A DNA stretch of 34,572 nt from Phyllobacteriaceae bacterium. GTDB lineage: Bacteria; Pseudomonadota; Alphaproteobacteria; Rhizobiales; Rhizobiaceae. Both the position numbers and the translations under genes were made by a program. Positions within the stretch are counted from its first letter, which is position 1. The number at the start of each line of letters is the position of its first letter. The stretch is taken from NCBI GenBank assembly GCA_029279965.1, contig JAJUHJ010000023.1, positions 1 to 34,572 of the forward strand. Direction: 5' to 3'. The notes below the pieces were generated by a model. It worked only from the letters and a program-made list of their open reading frames with translations. It was not told the origin of the DNA and searched no databases. Of this stretch, positions 1-8,522 are shown piece by piece.

Positions 1-174
1 GGGCTGCGACCGGAATGGCTCAGGATTGAGCACGGTGAAAGCCATGAGGCGCGGATTGACGCGCGCAGCGGCGTGCCTGCTCAGCGTGACGCGATGCTCT
101 GGAGTGTGCACGTCCCCGTCAGGGGAACCAGGATCTGCGGCGGTGCACGCGATTTCATATGGCGTCTTGTCCAT
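1..174 (-). CDS. Unidentified protein, N-terminal 58 residues (runs off the window)
   Basis: A reverse-strand reading frame starts with ATG at 174 and stays open to the left edge, so only the N-terminus is visible. A GGAG Shine-Dalgarno-like sequence lies about 10 bases before the ATG. The visible part begins MDKTPYEIACTAADPGSP, is hydrophilic and acidic, and has several His residues and no signal peptide or membrane segment. It is divergent from the CoxG-like gene across about 180 bases. I do not recognise the family. The frame is also open upstream of this ATG, so an earlier start is possible; the RBS favours this one. Confidence 0.45.
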   Translation of the reverse strand, partial: MDKTPYEIACTAADPGSPDGDVHTPEHRVTLSRHAAARVNPRLMAFTVLNPEPFRSQP

Positions 175-355
175 GGCCGTTTTCTCCGCCCCAACGATCT
201 TTCGATCACGATTCCACAGGCTGAACGGTACGGCAAATGAAGACAACCGTACGACATAGCCAAAGGTTATACCGCGGGGCAGGAACTTACTGGCCGGCGG
301 GCTTCCGACTGGTTACTCATCTGCATCGATCCGTCGAAACAGCTTGAGAGGCACC

Positions 356-808
356 ATGGCATTCACGATGAAAAACGAAGTTGTCCTGGCCGCAAGCCCC
401 GAGCGCGTCTGGGAGGCAATCAACGATCCCGACATCCTGCGTGCCAGCATTCCCGGGTGCGAGTCGCTCGAAAAGACCGAGGAGGGCGCATACGCCGCCG
501 TCGTGCGGCTGAAGATCGGCCCGATTGCGGCGCGCTTCAAGGGCGCGGTCAAGTTCACCGATGTGGAGGCGCCTTACAGGTGCCGTCTGGTCGGCGAGGG
601 GCAGGGCGGCATGGCGGGCTTCGCCAAGGGCGCGGCGCTGGTGCAGCTTTCACCGGAAGGTGAGGGGACCCGGCTGGCCTATGATGTCGAAGCGGATATC
701 GGCGGCAAGATCGCGCAACTCGGATCGCGCCTGATCGACGGCGTTGCCAAGAAGCTTTCCGACAAGTTTTTCACCGACTTTGCCCAGGCCGTGGAAGCGA
801 ACCAGTGA
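356..808 (+). CDS. CoxG-like SRPBCC protein (carbon monoxide dehydrogenase subunit G family)
   Basis: About 150 residues, the usual family length. The sequence opens MAFTMKNEVVLAASPERVWE, the first strand and helix of an SRPBCC/START-like fold. It continues with the family features IPGCESLEK (about residue 32) and the GEGQGG..GFAKG region typical of CoxG (PF06240). The ATG at 356 is preceded by GAGAGG at good spacing; a TTG at 344 is an unlikely alternative. In carboxydotrophs CoxG is thought to anchor CO dehydrogenase to the membrane, and relatives occur beside molybdenum hydroxylases. Here no coxMSL or molybdenum hydroxylase gene is adjacent in the visible sequence, so the partner is unknown. 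The family call is firm; the function is open. Confidence 0.85.
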   Translation: MAFTMKNEVVLAASPERVWEAINDPDILRASIPGCESLEKTEEGAYAAVVRLKIGPIAARFKGAVKFTDVEAPYRCRLVGEGQGGMAGFAKGAALVQLSPEGEGTRLAYDVEADIGGKIAQLGSRLIDGVAKKLSDKFFTDFAQAVEANQ

Positions 809-831
809 GCGGTCCACGCGCTTGCGCGGAA

Positions 832-858
832 CTTGCGGCCAAGTCCTTCGGCCGAAAG
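832..858. terminator. Hairpin between convergent genes
   Basis: A CTTgCGGCC / GGCCGaAAG stem with a 9-base loop (left arm 832-840, right arm 850-858) lies between the stop codons of the CoxG-like gene and the convergent acetyltransferase gene. There is no clear T-run on either side, so termination is inferred mainly from position. Confidence 0.35.
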
Positions 859-872
859 CGATAGCCGCGTCG

Positions 873-1331
873 TCAGATCGGCTTTACGAGTTTTAGCATG
901 TCGTCCTGAAAGCCGTACTTCTGATAGACCATCCTGGCGCGATCATTGGTTGCGAACACGTAGAGCATGATGCCTTTGGCGCCGTTCTTCCGGGCCCACG
1001 ATTCGACCGCTTCGAGCAGCTTGCGGCCTGCCCCGCGGCCTTCGAACGCCGGATCGGTCGCGAGGTAGTAGAGGTGACCCTGCGGCTCTCCTGAGAAGAA
1101 GTCGGCGTCCATTCCCGCATGGGCGTAGCCAATGAGTTCTCCCTCCGCGCCTTCGCACACCAACACGGCGTGATCCTCTGGCACAGGGCCGTCATATGCC
1201 TTGATGGCATCGTTCAGCTTGTTCGTCAGCGGTGTCGGATCCCGCCACTCGGGCAGAAGCTGGTTCTGGAGACGTGCCGCTAGCGCCTTGATGGCAGTGG
1301 CGTCGCCAGGCAGCGCTGATCTGATCCTCAT
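873..1331 (-). CDS. GNAT family N-acetyltransferase
   Basis: A 152-residue protein with the full GNAT fold. An N-terminal MRIRSALPGDATAIKALAAR strand-helix is followed by the central strand HLYYLATDPAFEGRG and the acetyl-CoA pyrophosphate loop EGRGAGRKLLEA (about residues 97-108, the R/Q-x-x-G-x-G/A motif). The usual C-terminal N-x-x-A-x-x-x-Y-x-x-x-GF segment (NDRARMVYQKYGF) is present. It would transfer an acetyl group from acetyl-CoA to an amine; the substrate cannot be told. It is convergent with the CoxG-like gene and lies downstream of ftsH on the same strand with a gap of about 140 bases, so separate transcription is likely. The start is an ATG shortly after a weak GGAG-like sequence. 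Confidence 0.85.
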   Translation of the reverse strand: MRIRSALPGDATAIKALAARLQNQLLPEWRDPTPLTNKLNDAIKAYDGPVPEDHAVLVCEGAEGELIGYAHAGMDADFFSGEPQGHLYYLATDPAFEGRGAGRKLLEAVESWARKNGAKGIMLYVFATNDRARMVYQKYGFQDDMLKLVKPI

Positions 1332-1474
1332 CGATTTCCTCCATGAATGAGCCGGGCGGAGGCTGCAGAAGCGATTCCTTTGGCTATTCTATGGCCGATG
1401 GATATTGGGCTCGCTTGGCGAGGTGGGCGGCGGCGCGCCGCATTGCTTGTCAGGGGATAAAACGGATCTACCGC

Positions 1475-3481
1475 TCAGCGTCTTGCTGACGCCTTCTCCT
1501 CCGCCCCCTCCCAGGTTTTCGGCTGGTCAGACAAGGCGGGGGCGGGGGGCAGGCCGGTCACATCCAGTATTTCCTTCTCGTCCAGCGACTCCTTCTGCAT
1601 CAAAGCAGCGACGAGTGCGTCGAGCTCGCCGCGGTGTTCCCGCAGCAAGGCTTTCGCATCCTCGTGACATTCCTGAATGATGCGCCCCACCTCCATATCG
1701 ATGAGCTTTGCGGTCTCGTCGCTATAGGGTTTGTCGCCCGTAAAGCCGCCGCTCTGCCCGGTCCAGCTGTTCTGGCGCGGGGCCAGCTGGACCATGCCGA
1801 GCTTGTCGCTCATCCCCCAGCGGGTCACCATCTGGCGGGCGATGGCGGTCGCTTGTTCGATGTCGTTTTCGGCGCCGGTGGTGCGGGTGCCGTAGACGAC
1901 TTCCTCCGCTGCGCGGCCGCCGAGGATTCCCACCACCTTTGCACGCAGATAGGCTTCGGGATAATTATAGCGATCCGTCAAAGGGCGCTGATAGGTAACG
2001 CCGAGCGCCTGACCGCGGGGCACGATGGTGACGCGGTGGACGGGATCGGCGCCCGGCACCACCAGCCCGAGGATGGCATGGCCGCCCTCGTGATAAGCAA
2101 CGCGCTCCTTGTCCGCCTCGCTCAGAATGATGGGACGCTCCGGTCCCAGCACGATCTTCTCGAGCGCGTCGATGAAGTCCTTGTGGTGGACCTTGTCCTG
2201 CTGGCGGCGTGCAGCCAACAGCGCAGCTTCGTTCACCAGGTTCCGGATGTCGGCGCCGGAGACGCCGGGCGTTGCCTGCGCGATCTCACCGAGGTCGACG
2301 TCATTGGCGAGCGGCACCTTGCGGGTGTGGACCTTGAAGATCGCTTCCCTGCCGTTCTTGTCCGGCAGGTTGACAACCACGCGGCGGTCGAAGCGGCCCG
2401 GCCGCAGCAGCGCTCGATCGAGGACATCCGGCTGGTTGGTTGCGGCAAGGACGATGATTCCCTCACGGCTTGAAAAGCCGTCCATCTCGGACAGTATCTG
2501 GTTGAGGGTCTGCTCCTGCTCGCTCGCCCCGCCCATCACGGCCTGGCCCCGAGCGCGGCCGATGGAATCGATCTCGTCGATGAAGATGATGGCCGGCGCG
2601 TGCTTGCGCGCCTCCTGGAACAGATCGCGCACGCGGGCCGCGCCGACGCCGACGATCATCTCCACGAATTCCGATCCGCTCATGGAGAAGAACGGCACTT
2701 CCGCCTCGCCTGCGACCGCTCGCGCGAGCAGCGTCTTGCCCGTCCCCGGAGAGCCCACCAGCAGCACCCCCTTGGGCGCCGTCCCGCCGAGACGGGTATA
2801 TTTCTCGGGGTTCTTCAGGAAGTCGACGATTTCAACCAACTCGTTCTCGGCTTCATCGATTCCGGCGACATCGTTGAAAGTAACCTTGGTCTCGGTCTCC
2901 TTGTCGAAACGCCTGGCCTTGCTCTTGCCGATATTGCCGAAGCCGCCGAACATTCCACCGCCCTGCCTGGCGGCGCGCCGGAACAGCCATACATAGATAC
3001 CTATGATCAGCAGCGCCGGGCCGAATGCGGACAGCAGCGTCAGCAGCGGGTTTGCTTCCGTCTGAATCGGCGTTGCCCGGATATCGACCCCACGCTCGAT
3101 CAGTTCGGTCTCCAGGCCCGGATCGACGAACAGCGGCAGGATGGTCGTGAAGTTCAGGACTTCGCGCGTCTCCGGGGCGGGCTGGCCCTCAGAGGCGGGC
3201 GGCGTCCACTCGACGGGGCTCTTGAATTTTCCCTCAATCGTTTCTCCCCGTGTGTGGATGGCCTCCACGTTGTCCACGGCCAGTTCCGAGCGGAAAAGCG
3301 TGTAAGACACGGGCGCAGGCTCATCTTGATCGGGAAAGAGCGTGGTGACCAGGAAGTAATTGACCATGAGCAGGAGGAGGAAAGCCACCCATGTCCGCCT
3401 GGGCGGAATGGTCGTGTTACCGGCAGTGCCTCCTCCTGGCCTGTTGCCCGGCGCCTTGGCCTTATCACCCGTTCCTGCCAA
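1475..3481 (-). CDS. ftsH: FtsH-type ATP-dependent zinc metalloprotease (divergent paralogue)
   Basis: A 668-residue membrane AAA+ protease. Order: cytoplasmic N-terminus, TM1 (about 31-49), an outward domain, TM2 (about 146-167), then the AAA module with Walker A GSPGTGKT (243-250), Walker B IIFIDE (298-303) and second-region-of-homology arginines R360 and R363. The protease domain has HEGGH (464-468) and the third zinc ligand D540 in [10 protein letters not shown]. The start is TTG at 3481: GGGAGAGGGA sits just upstream and the next Met is inside TM1. It would degrade misfolded membrane and regulatory proteins. Oddity: the pore loop reads EMIVGVG, with Ile276 where FtsH has the substrate-gripping Phe (EMFVGVG). 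The short hydrophilic extension before TM1 and divergent outward domain suggest a second FtsH copy, not the housekeeping one. Divergent from cls. Confidence 0.93.
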   Translation of the reverse strand: MAGTGDKAKAPGNRPGGGTAGNTTIPPRRTWVAFLLLLMVNYFLVTTLFPDQDEPAPVSYTLFRSELAVDNVEAIHTRGETIEGKFKSPVEWTPPASEGQPAPETREVLNFTTILPLFVDPGLETELIERGVDIRATPIQTEANPLLTLLSAFGPALLIIGIYVWLFRRAARQGGGMFGGFGNIGKSKARRFDKETETKVTFNDVAGIDEAENELVEIVDFLKNPEKYTRLGGTAPKGVLLVGSPGTGKTLLARAVAGEAEVPFFSMSGSEFVEMIVGVGAARVRDLFQEARKHAPAIIFIDEIDSIGRARGQAVMGGASEQEQTLNQILSEMDGFSSREGIIVLAATNQPDVLDRALLRPGRFDRRVVVNLPDKNGREAIFKVHTRKVPLANDVDLGEIAQATPGVSGADIRNLVNEAALLAARRQQDKVHHKDFIDALEKIVLGPERPIILSEADKERVAYHEGGHAILGLVVPGADPVHRVTIVPRGQALGVTYQRPLTDRYNYPEAYLRAKVVGILGGRAAEEVVYGTRTTGAENDIEQATAIARQMVTRWGMSDKLGMVQLAPRQNSWTGQSGGFTGDKPYSDETAKLIDMEVGRIIQECHEDAKALLREHRGELDALVAALMQKESLDEKEILDVTGLPPAPALSDQPKTWEGAEEKASARR

Positions 3482-3651
3482 GATCCCTCTCCCTTTCCGC
3501 CCTGTCTTCTCCGTGCGCTGTTTTGAGAAGATAGAGCGTTCACCGACACGCGACCATCCCGGAACCGAGGGGAAATTGCGTGGCGGATTGCGTATGGCCT
3601 ATGCCATCCGTCGCTCTACATGCCGCAGAATGTAGACTGGGGGGAGAGAGA

Positions 3652-5097
3652 ATGAACTGGTGGGTTTATCTTGGCTGGGCCTTCGCCGCCTATGCGCTCG
3701 TCACGAGCGTGTACATCATCCTGGAGAATCGTCGACCTCAGGCGACCTTGGCCTGGATGCTGGCCCTCTTTGCCCTGCCGGGGCTGGGGCTGCTCACCTA
3801 CGTTCTGTTCGGGCGCGATCGGAAAGCTTTTGCAAAGCAGAGCAGGCTTCTGCAGCAGGACCTGCAGGCCGACGCCAAGCCTTTTCTCAAACGCATTCTC
3901 GCGACGCAGGAAGCAGAAATTGCCCGGATCGAGGAGGGGAGCACTGCGCGCAGAAAACTGATGATGTTGGTCAGGCGCAATTCGCGCTCGGCGCTGGCGC
4001 GTTGCGAAGTCGAGATTCAACAAAACGCGTCCACCTTCTACCGTAGCTTGATCAGGGACATCGAGGGAGCCCGGCATTCCATCCATCTGCAGACCTTTAT
4101 CTGGGCGAGGGATGAGTTCACGGACCGGCTCAAACAGGCGCTCAGCGAAAGGGCGAGGGCCGGAGTGGAGGTGCGCCTGCTATACGATCCGGTGGGATCG
4201 CACATCCATGTGACTCCATTCTATGTCAGGGAAATGGAAGCGGCCGGTATTCAAATGGCGCCCACATCGCCCCTTTGGCGCTTGCACACGATCAGCTATC
4301 GCAACCATCGCAAGATCACCGTCCTGGACGGCAGGATCGGCTACACCGGCGGCATGAACATCGGTAAGGAGCATCTCGACGGTGGGGATGGCTTCGACTT
4401 CTGGCGGGACACCCAATTGCGGCTCGGCGGCGAAGGCGCAGCTGTTCTTCAGGCCGTGTTCGCGGTGGACTGGTACAATGCGGTGAAGGAAGATCTTTTC
4501 GCACCGGGTTACTTTCCGGACCCTTCAAGGCCAGCGGCTTCCAAGGCGGCTCCGGTGCAGATCCTCACGTCGGGGCCGGATTCGGAATGGGCCGCCATCC
4601 GCCAGCTCTATTTTGGGATGATTGCCTCCGCACGGCACCACGTTTACCTACAGTCACCCTACTTCATTCCCGACGCCAGCATCGCCGAGGCGTTGAAAGC
4701 GGCCGCCCTTGCCGGTGTCGATGTCAGGATAATGCTGGCGGCGCACGCGTCCGGAAACCCGCTGCCCGAATGGGCGGGTAACACCTATATCGTCGACGTC
4801 ATGAAAGCCGGGGTGAAGGTCTTCATGTACCAGAAGGGCTACCTCCACGCCAAGACGATCAGTATCGATTCCGAGGTCTGTTCGATCGGCAGCGCCAATA
4901 TCGACATCCGGAGTTTCAGCATCAATTATGAACTCAACGCCGTGGTCTACAGCAAGCGGCTGGCGCGGCAATTGGAGGAGGATTTTGAGCGCGACCTCGC
5001 ATCTTGCTCCAGATTCGATCCTGAGAAATATTCTGCGGCAAATCTGCCCCTGCGGTTGCGGGACTCGGTAACGAGGGTGATCTCGCCGCTTCTATAG
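3652..5097 (+). CDS. cls: Cardiolipin synthase, phospholipase D superfamily
   Basis: A 481-residue protein that would join two phosphatidylglycerols into cardiolipin plus glycerol at the inner membrane. Two N-terminal membrane helices (about residues 4-23 and 33-53) precede two PLD domains. HKD motif 1 is HRKITVLD with H219, K221, D226; HKD motif 2 is HAKTISID with H399, K401, D406, both complete and each followed by G(G/S).NI. The frame is open back to 3580, but the ATG at 3652 has a strong GGGGAGAGAG directly upstream and gives the family N-terminus. Divergent from ftsH with 170 bases between the starts, so the two may share a regulatory region. The active-site set argues for an active enzyme. 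Confidence 0.92.
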   Translation: MNWWVYLGWAFAAYALVTSVYIILENRRPQATLAWMLALFALPGLGLLTYVLFGRDRKAFAKQSRLLQQDLQADAKPFLKRILATQEAEIARIEEGSTARRKLMMLVRRNSRSALARCEVEIQQNASTFYRSLIRDIEGARHSIHLQTFIWARDEFTDRLKQALSERARAGVEVRLLYDPVGSHIHVTPFYVREMEAAGIQMAPTSPLWRLHTISYRNHRKITVLDGRIGYTGGMNIGKEHLDGGDGFDFWRDTQLRLGGEGAAVLQAVFAVDWYNAVKEDLFAPGYFPDPSRPAASKAAPVQILTSGPDSEWAAIRQLYFGMIASARHHVYLQSPYFIPDASIAEALKAAALAGVDVRIMLAAHASGNPLPEWAGNTYIVDVMKAGVKVFMYQKGYLHAKTISIDSEVCSIGSANIDIRSFSINYELNAVVYSKRLARQLEEDFERDLASCSRFDPEKYSAANLPLRLRDSVTRVISPLL

Positions 5098-5200
5098 TTT
5101 GGTCGTTGCTGAACGTTTTTTCACTCAGGCCCATGGTGCGCAGGCCATATGGCGGATGCGGTGCGCAGAGGCCGATCAGCAGATGACTGCAGATTGGAGC

Positions 5201-5248
5201 CAACATGCTCGGCGGCTTCAATGCCCGGCCGCCGGGGGGCATATGTTG
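5201..5248. terminator. Large imperfect inverted repeat between convergent genes
   Basis: CAACAT (5201-5206) pairs with ATGTTG (5243-5248), and inside it CGGCGGC (5210-5216) pairs with GCCGCCG (5228-5234). This gives a two-storey hairpin between the 3' ends of cls and the convergent IclR gene. No U-tract follows either arm. A bidirectional transcription stop is the most ordinary reading. Confidence 0.4.
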
Positions 5249-5299
5249 CCGGCCGACCGAACGCTCATCGTCAGCAAAAACCGATGTCGGCGGTGGCGT

Positions 5300-6103
5300 T
5301 CAGCCGATGCCCATCTCCAGCTGGATCTGCCGGGCTACGTCCATGAGCCGGGGACCGACCTGATCTATCAGCTTGTCGCGCGGCAGGAGGACGGCGGGCC
5401 CGCCACAGTTCAGCGCAAAGGTGAGTGGGCCGCTACCCAACACCAGCGGCACCCCCACGGCGTTGACCTCCGGTCTCCACTCTCCGATGGAAAGAACAAA
5501 GCCGTGCCGGCCATGATCGGCCAGTGCTTCGTTGACACCTTTCTTGGACCGTTTCCAGCTCTCCTTCTTTTTCAATTCGAGAATGAGAGCAGTTCGCTCC
5601 TTCTCATCGAGGGCTGCGAGATAGGCGCGTCCCATTGCCGTGCCTGCAAGGTTGATGTGAGAACCCACCTCGATGCCGATGTGCAGTGGACTGTCACCAC
5701 GGCAGTGCTCCAGATAGACCATCGATGTGCCGTCGCGGGCGCCAAGAGCAACCGATACGCCGGTCTCATTGGCAAGCGCCTGCATGTGTGGGCGGGCCAC
5801 ATCGCGGATGCCCATGGATCCGAGCGCCGCAAAGCCGAGCCCGAGCGCGGAAACTGACAGTGTGTACTTTCCCGTGTCTGTAGAATAGCTGAGATAGCCG
5901 AGGCGGCTCAACGTATAGGTGAGGCGAGAAACAGTCGCCTTGGCAAGGCCGGTGCGCGCAGCAAGCTCCTGATTTCCCAAAGGCGGATCGCCACGGCGGA
6001 AAGCGCGAAGCACGCTGAGCCCCCGCGCGAGCGCCGTAATGAAACGCGGGTCACTGCCTTCGCCCGGCCCGGTGCGGCCGGGATCGATTTCACGTTTTCG
6101 CAT
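5300..6103 (-). CDS. IclR family transcriptional regulator
   Basis: About 267 residues: an N-terminal winged helix-turn-helix (LARGLSVLRAFRRGD, NQELAARTGLAKATVSRLTYTLSRLGYL, roughly residues 25-75) followed by the IclR effector domain. The effector domain carries the usual signatures, such as NLAGTAMGRAYLAAL and the C-terminal EVNAVGVPL segment. I chose the ATG at 6103 because GAAGG sits just before it; a GTG at 6112 is the alternative. It overlaps the 3' end of the upstream hydroxyacyl-CoA dehydrogenase gene by about 14 bases, so it is probably made from the same message by coupled translation. IclR proteins next to catabolic genes usually respond to a pathway intermediate. Likely targets are its own operon and the divergent one starting near 8.5 kb. 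Confidence 0.92.
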   Translation of the reverse strand: MRKREIDPGRTGPGEGSDPRFITALARGLSVLRAFRRGDPPLGNQELAARTGLAKATVSRLTYTLSRLGYLSYSTDTGKYTLSVSALGLGFAALGSMGIRDVARPHMQALANETGVSVALGARDGTSMVYLEHCRGDSPLHIGIEVGSHINLAGTAMGRAYLAALDEKERTALILELKKKESWKRSKKGVNEALADHGRHGFVLSIGEWRPEVNAVGVPLVLGSGPLTFALNCGGPAVLLPRDKLIDQVGPRLMDVARQIQLEMGIG

Positions 6104-7652
6104 CGCCTTCACCAGCAGAAAGATCGAGCCCGAGAAGGGCGCGCCGTTTCAGCCACGGGCTCGCTCTATAGCGCGGATCGCCATAGAAGGCGTGGATGTT
6201 CTGCAAAATGTCCAGAATTCGTCGGGGCCCGAGTTCCTGCCCGAGACGAAGTGGTCCGCGCGGATAACCGAGACCCAGTTCTACTGCCCGGTCCAGATCC
6301 TCGGGCCGGGCGATCCGCTGCTGTGCCATGTCGGTGCCGATGTTTACTATTGCCGCGACGATGCGCTGAGCGACAAAGCCGGGGCTGTCGTTGATCAAGG
6401 TCACCTTATCCCCGCCCGTGGCGAGCAGGGCGTGTGCGGCTTCCATCAGGTCGGGGCGCGTGGCCGGATTTCGCATCAAGGTCCAGCGCCCACGGAACCC
6501 GAAGAGCGCGTCGACGGCAAGCGAGCGGGTAGGGTCGACGCTTTCAGCCAATGCCGCTGTCGTACAGTCCTCGCCAAAGGGTGTCAGCAGGATCAAGGCT
6601 TTAGCAGAAGGCCGCTCGCCAGCTTCGACCTTTGCTCCTTTCTTGGCGATTGCTCCGGCCAGCAGGCGCGCCTCCGTGGAGAAGCGCCGGCTGATCCAGA
6701 CGGACAGGTCCTTCCCGAGCGCCGGGGGTGGCGGTTCGGGCGGGCGCTCGATTTTGCCCTCCGTGTATCGATAGAAGCCGTGACCGGTTTTGCGTCCCAG
6801 AAGGCCCGCTGCATGTCGCTGCGCCCCGATAACGGCAGGACGATAGCGCGGCTCCTCATAGTATTGACGGTAGATCGATTCCATCGCCGGATGAGAGACG
6901 TCGAGGCCGGTGAGATCGAGTAGCTCGAAGGGGCCCATGCGGAAGCCTGCCGCCTCCGTCATGATACGGTCGATGTCGGCGAAGTCCGCGATGCCTTCCG
7001 ACGCGATGCGCAGTGCCTCCGTCCCGTACCCGCGCCCGGCATGGTTGACCACGAACCCCGGCGTGTCGCTTGCGCGCACGGGAAAATGCCCCATGCGATG
7101 AGCGATAGACTCAAGGGCGTCGAGCACCCAACCGGCCGTCAGCATGCCGCCGATCACCTCAACAATCTTCATCAAAGGAGCCGGGTTGAAAAAATGGAAG
7201 CCGGCCACTCGCTCCGGTCGCCGCGCCGCCGCGGCAAAGGCAGTCACCGATAATGAAGAGGTATTGGTGGCAATGATTGATTCTTCGCCAATGGCTCCTT
7301 CCAGGTCTTTCAAAAGCGCAGCCTTGACATCCATGCGTTCGGCCACCGCCTCGATAACGAGTTGGCACGATGACAAAGCTGCATATCCTGTTTGGGGATT
7401 GGCGTCGGTGGGCCGGATGCGCCCGATGGCAGCCTCGGCTTCCGAAACTGCAAGCTGGCCCTTCTCTGCCTTTCGACGGATCAGTCTTGCACAAAAATCC
7501 CGCGCTTCCTTGCACGCGTCCATACGCGCGTCGGCAAGCAGCACAGTAATGCCGGCCTCTGCGGCCACCTGGGCGATCCCGCGGCCCATGACGCCAGCGC
7601 CAACGATGCCGATCGTCAGATCTGCGGATTGAGGATCAATCGGCACGGTCAT
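6090..7652 (-). CDS. 3-hydroxyacyl-CoA dehydrogenase (PaaH-type, two C-terminal domains)
   Basis: A 520-residue enzyme oxidising 3-hydroxyacyl-CoA to 3-oxoacyl-CoA with NAD+. The Rossmann motif IGIVGAGVMGRGIAQ is at residues 14-28. The catalytic pair is H153 in GFHFFNPAPL and E165 in KIVEVI. The signature DTPGFVVNHAGRGYGTEA begins the first C-terminal 3HCDH domain, and a second copy follows (NDSPGFVAQRIVAAIVNIG). This double arrangement matches PaaH/PaaC-like stand-alone dehydrogenases of about 500 residues, as used in phenylacetate-type and dicarboxylic beta-oxidation. ATG at 7652 follows AAGGGAGA. Its start overlaps the stop of the enoyl-CoA hydratase gene as ATGA, so the two are translationally coupled. 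The exact substrate is unknown. Confidence 0.93.
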   Translation of the reverse strand: MTVPIDPQSADLTIGIVGAGVMGRGIAQVAAEAGITVLLADARMDACKEARDFCARLIRRKAEKGQLAVSEAEAAIGRIRPTDANPQTGYAALSSCQLVIEAVAERMDVKAALLKDLEGAIGEESIIATNTSSLSVTAFAAAARRPERVAGFHFFNPAPLMKIVEVIGGMLTAGWVLDALESIAHRMGHFPVRASDTPGFVVNHAGRGYGTEALRIASEGIADFADIDRIMTEAAGFRMGPFELLDLTGLDVSHPAMESIYRQYYEEPRYRPAVIGAQRHAAGLLGRKTGHGFYRYTEGKIERPPEPPPPALGKDLSVWISRRFSTEARLLAGAIAKKGAKVEAGERPSAKALILLTPFGEDCTTAALAESVDPTRSLAVDALFGFRGRWTLMRNPATRPDLMEAAHALLATGGDKVTLINDSPGFVAQRIVAAIVNIGTDMAQQRIARPEDLDRAVELGLGYPRGPLRLGQELGPRRILDILQNIHAFYGDPRYRASPWLKRRALLGLDLSAGEGDAKT

Positions 7653-8419
7653 TCTCCCTTATAGGCGGGCGGGCGCTTTTGGAGGAAAGCATTCATTCCC
7701 TCTTTCTGGTCTTTTGTATCGAACAAGAGCGTGAAGGCTTGCCGTTCCAGCAGCAGGCCTGCCGCAAGAGGCAGATCTACTCCCTCCAGAACCGCTCGCT
7801 TGATCTGCCGCACGGCAATTGGCGGCATGGCTGCGATAGTTCCGGCAAGCTCCAGCGCGCGATCCAGAACCGCTGGGTCCGGAACCACTTCGGAAACGAG
7901 CCCCATGATTTCCGCCTCACGCGCGCCGACCGGCTCGCCGGTCAAAAGCATCTTCATCGCCTTGAATTTGCCGATTGCCCTCGGCAGCCGCTGAGTGCCG
8001 CCCGCGCCGGGCATGATCCCGACCCTGATCTCGGGCTGGCCGAACTTTGCGCTTTCGCCGGCAATGATAATGTCGGCGTGCATGGCAAGTTCGCAACCTC
8101 CGCCCAGGGCGAATCCGTTGACGGCCGCAATGATCGGTTTGGAAAACTGCCGGATTGCATCATAGGCGGCCGCGCCGGGGGATGCCATCATCTCCGCCGC
8201 CCCCATTTCCGACATGACGCGCAAATCCGCACCGGCGGCGAAGAACTTGTCACCGCCGGTAATCACGACACAGCGAGTCCCGCTGTCCCCTTCCAGAACT
8301 TTCAGATGCTCTACAAGCAGGCCACGTACTGTGTCGTCGAGGGCGTTCCGGACTTCCGGGCGGTTCAGGCGCAAGACCGCAACGCGGTCGGCAGGTCGCT
8401 CGAGCAGGACTGAACTCAT
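7649..8419 (-). CDS. Enoyl-CoA hydratase/isomerase (crotonase family)
   Basis: A 256-residue crotonase-fold enzyme that would hydrate a 2-enoyl-CoA, feeding the dehydrogenase encoded next. The oxyanion-hole segments FAAGADL (about 60-66) and NGFALGGGCELAM (about 101-113) are present. Both catalytic glutamates are kept: E110 (GGGCE) and E130 (FGQPE), 20 residues apart as in the hydratase family. An ATG at 8419 gives the normal N-terminus MSSVLLERPADRVAVL; the frame is open about 26 codons further but that extension would run into the divergent promoter. It is the first gene of a reverse-strand operon hydratase-dehydrogenase-iclR. Its start lies about 100 bases from the divergent acyl-CoA dehydrogenase chimera. 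Confidence 0.92.
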   Translation of the reverse strand: MSSVLLERPADRVAVLRLNRPEVRNALDDTVRGLLVEHLKVLEGDSGTRCVVITGGDKFFAAGADLRVMSEMGAAEMMASPGAAAYDAIRQFSKPIIAAVNGFALGGGCELAMHADIIIAGESAKFGQPEIRVGIMPGAGGTQRLPRAIGKFKAMKMLLTGEPVGAREAEIMGLVSEVVPDPAVLDRALELAGTIAAMPPIAVRQIKRAVLEGVDLPLAAGLLLERQAFTLLFDTKDQKEGMNAFLQKRPPAYKGE

Positions 8420-8421
8420 GT

Positions 8422-8449
8422 TATAATTCCGTACAGTGAAATATAATTC
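8422..8449. promoter_or_regulatory. Divergent regulatory region with direct repeats and a motif copy
   Basis: The octamer TATAATTC occurs at 8422-8429 and again at 8442-8449, exactly 20 bases apart, so both face the same side of the helix. Between them, on the reverse strand, TTTCACTGTACGGA (8441-8428) matches the TTTC-N6-CnGA form found before three other operons in this window. This is the weakest copy, with different inner bases. The site is only about 8 bases from the hydratase start, which would suit a repressor. Candidate owners are the IclR or LysR proteins. Confidence 0.4.
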
Positions 8450-8522
8450 TGATACTTGACGAGAGAGATACCGCGTGCCAGAGCGGGAAGCAAGCATTGA
8501 CCAACGATTGCGGCGGACGAAT

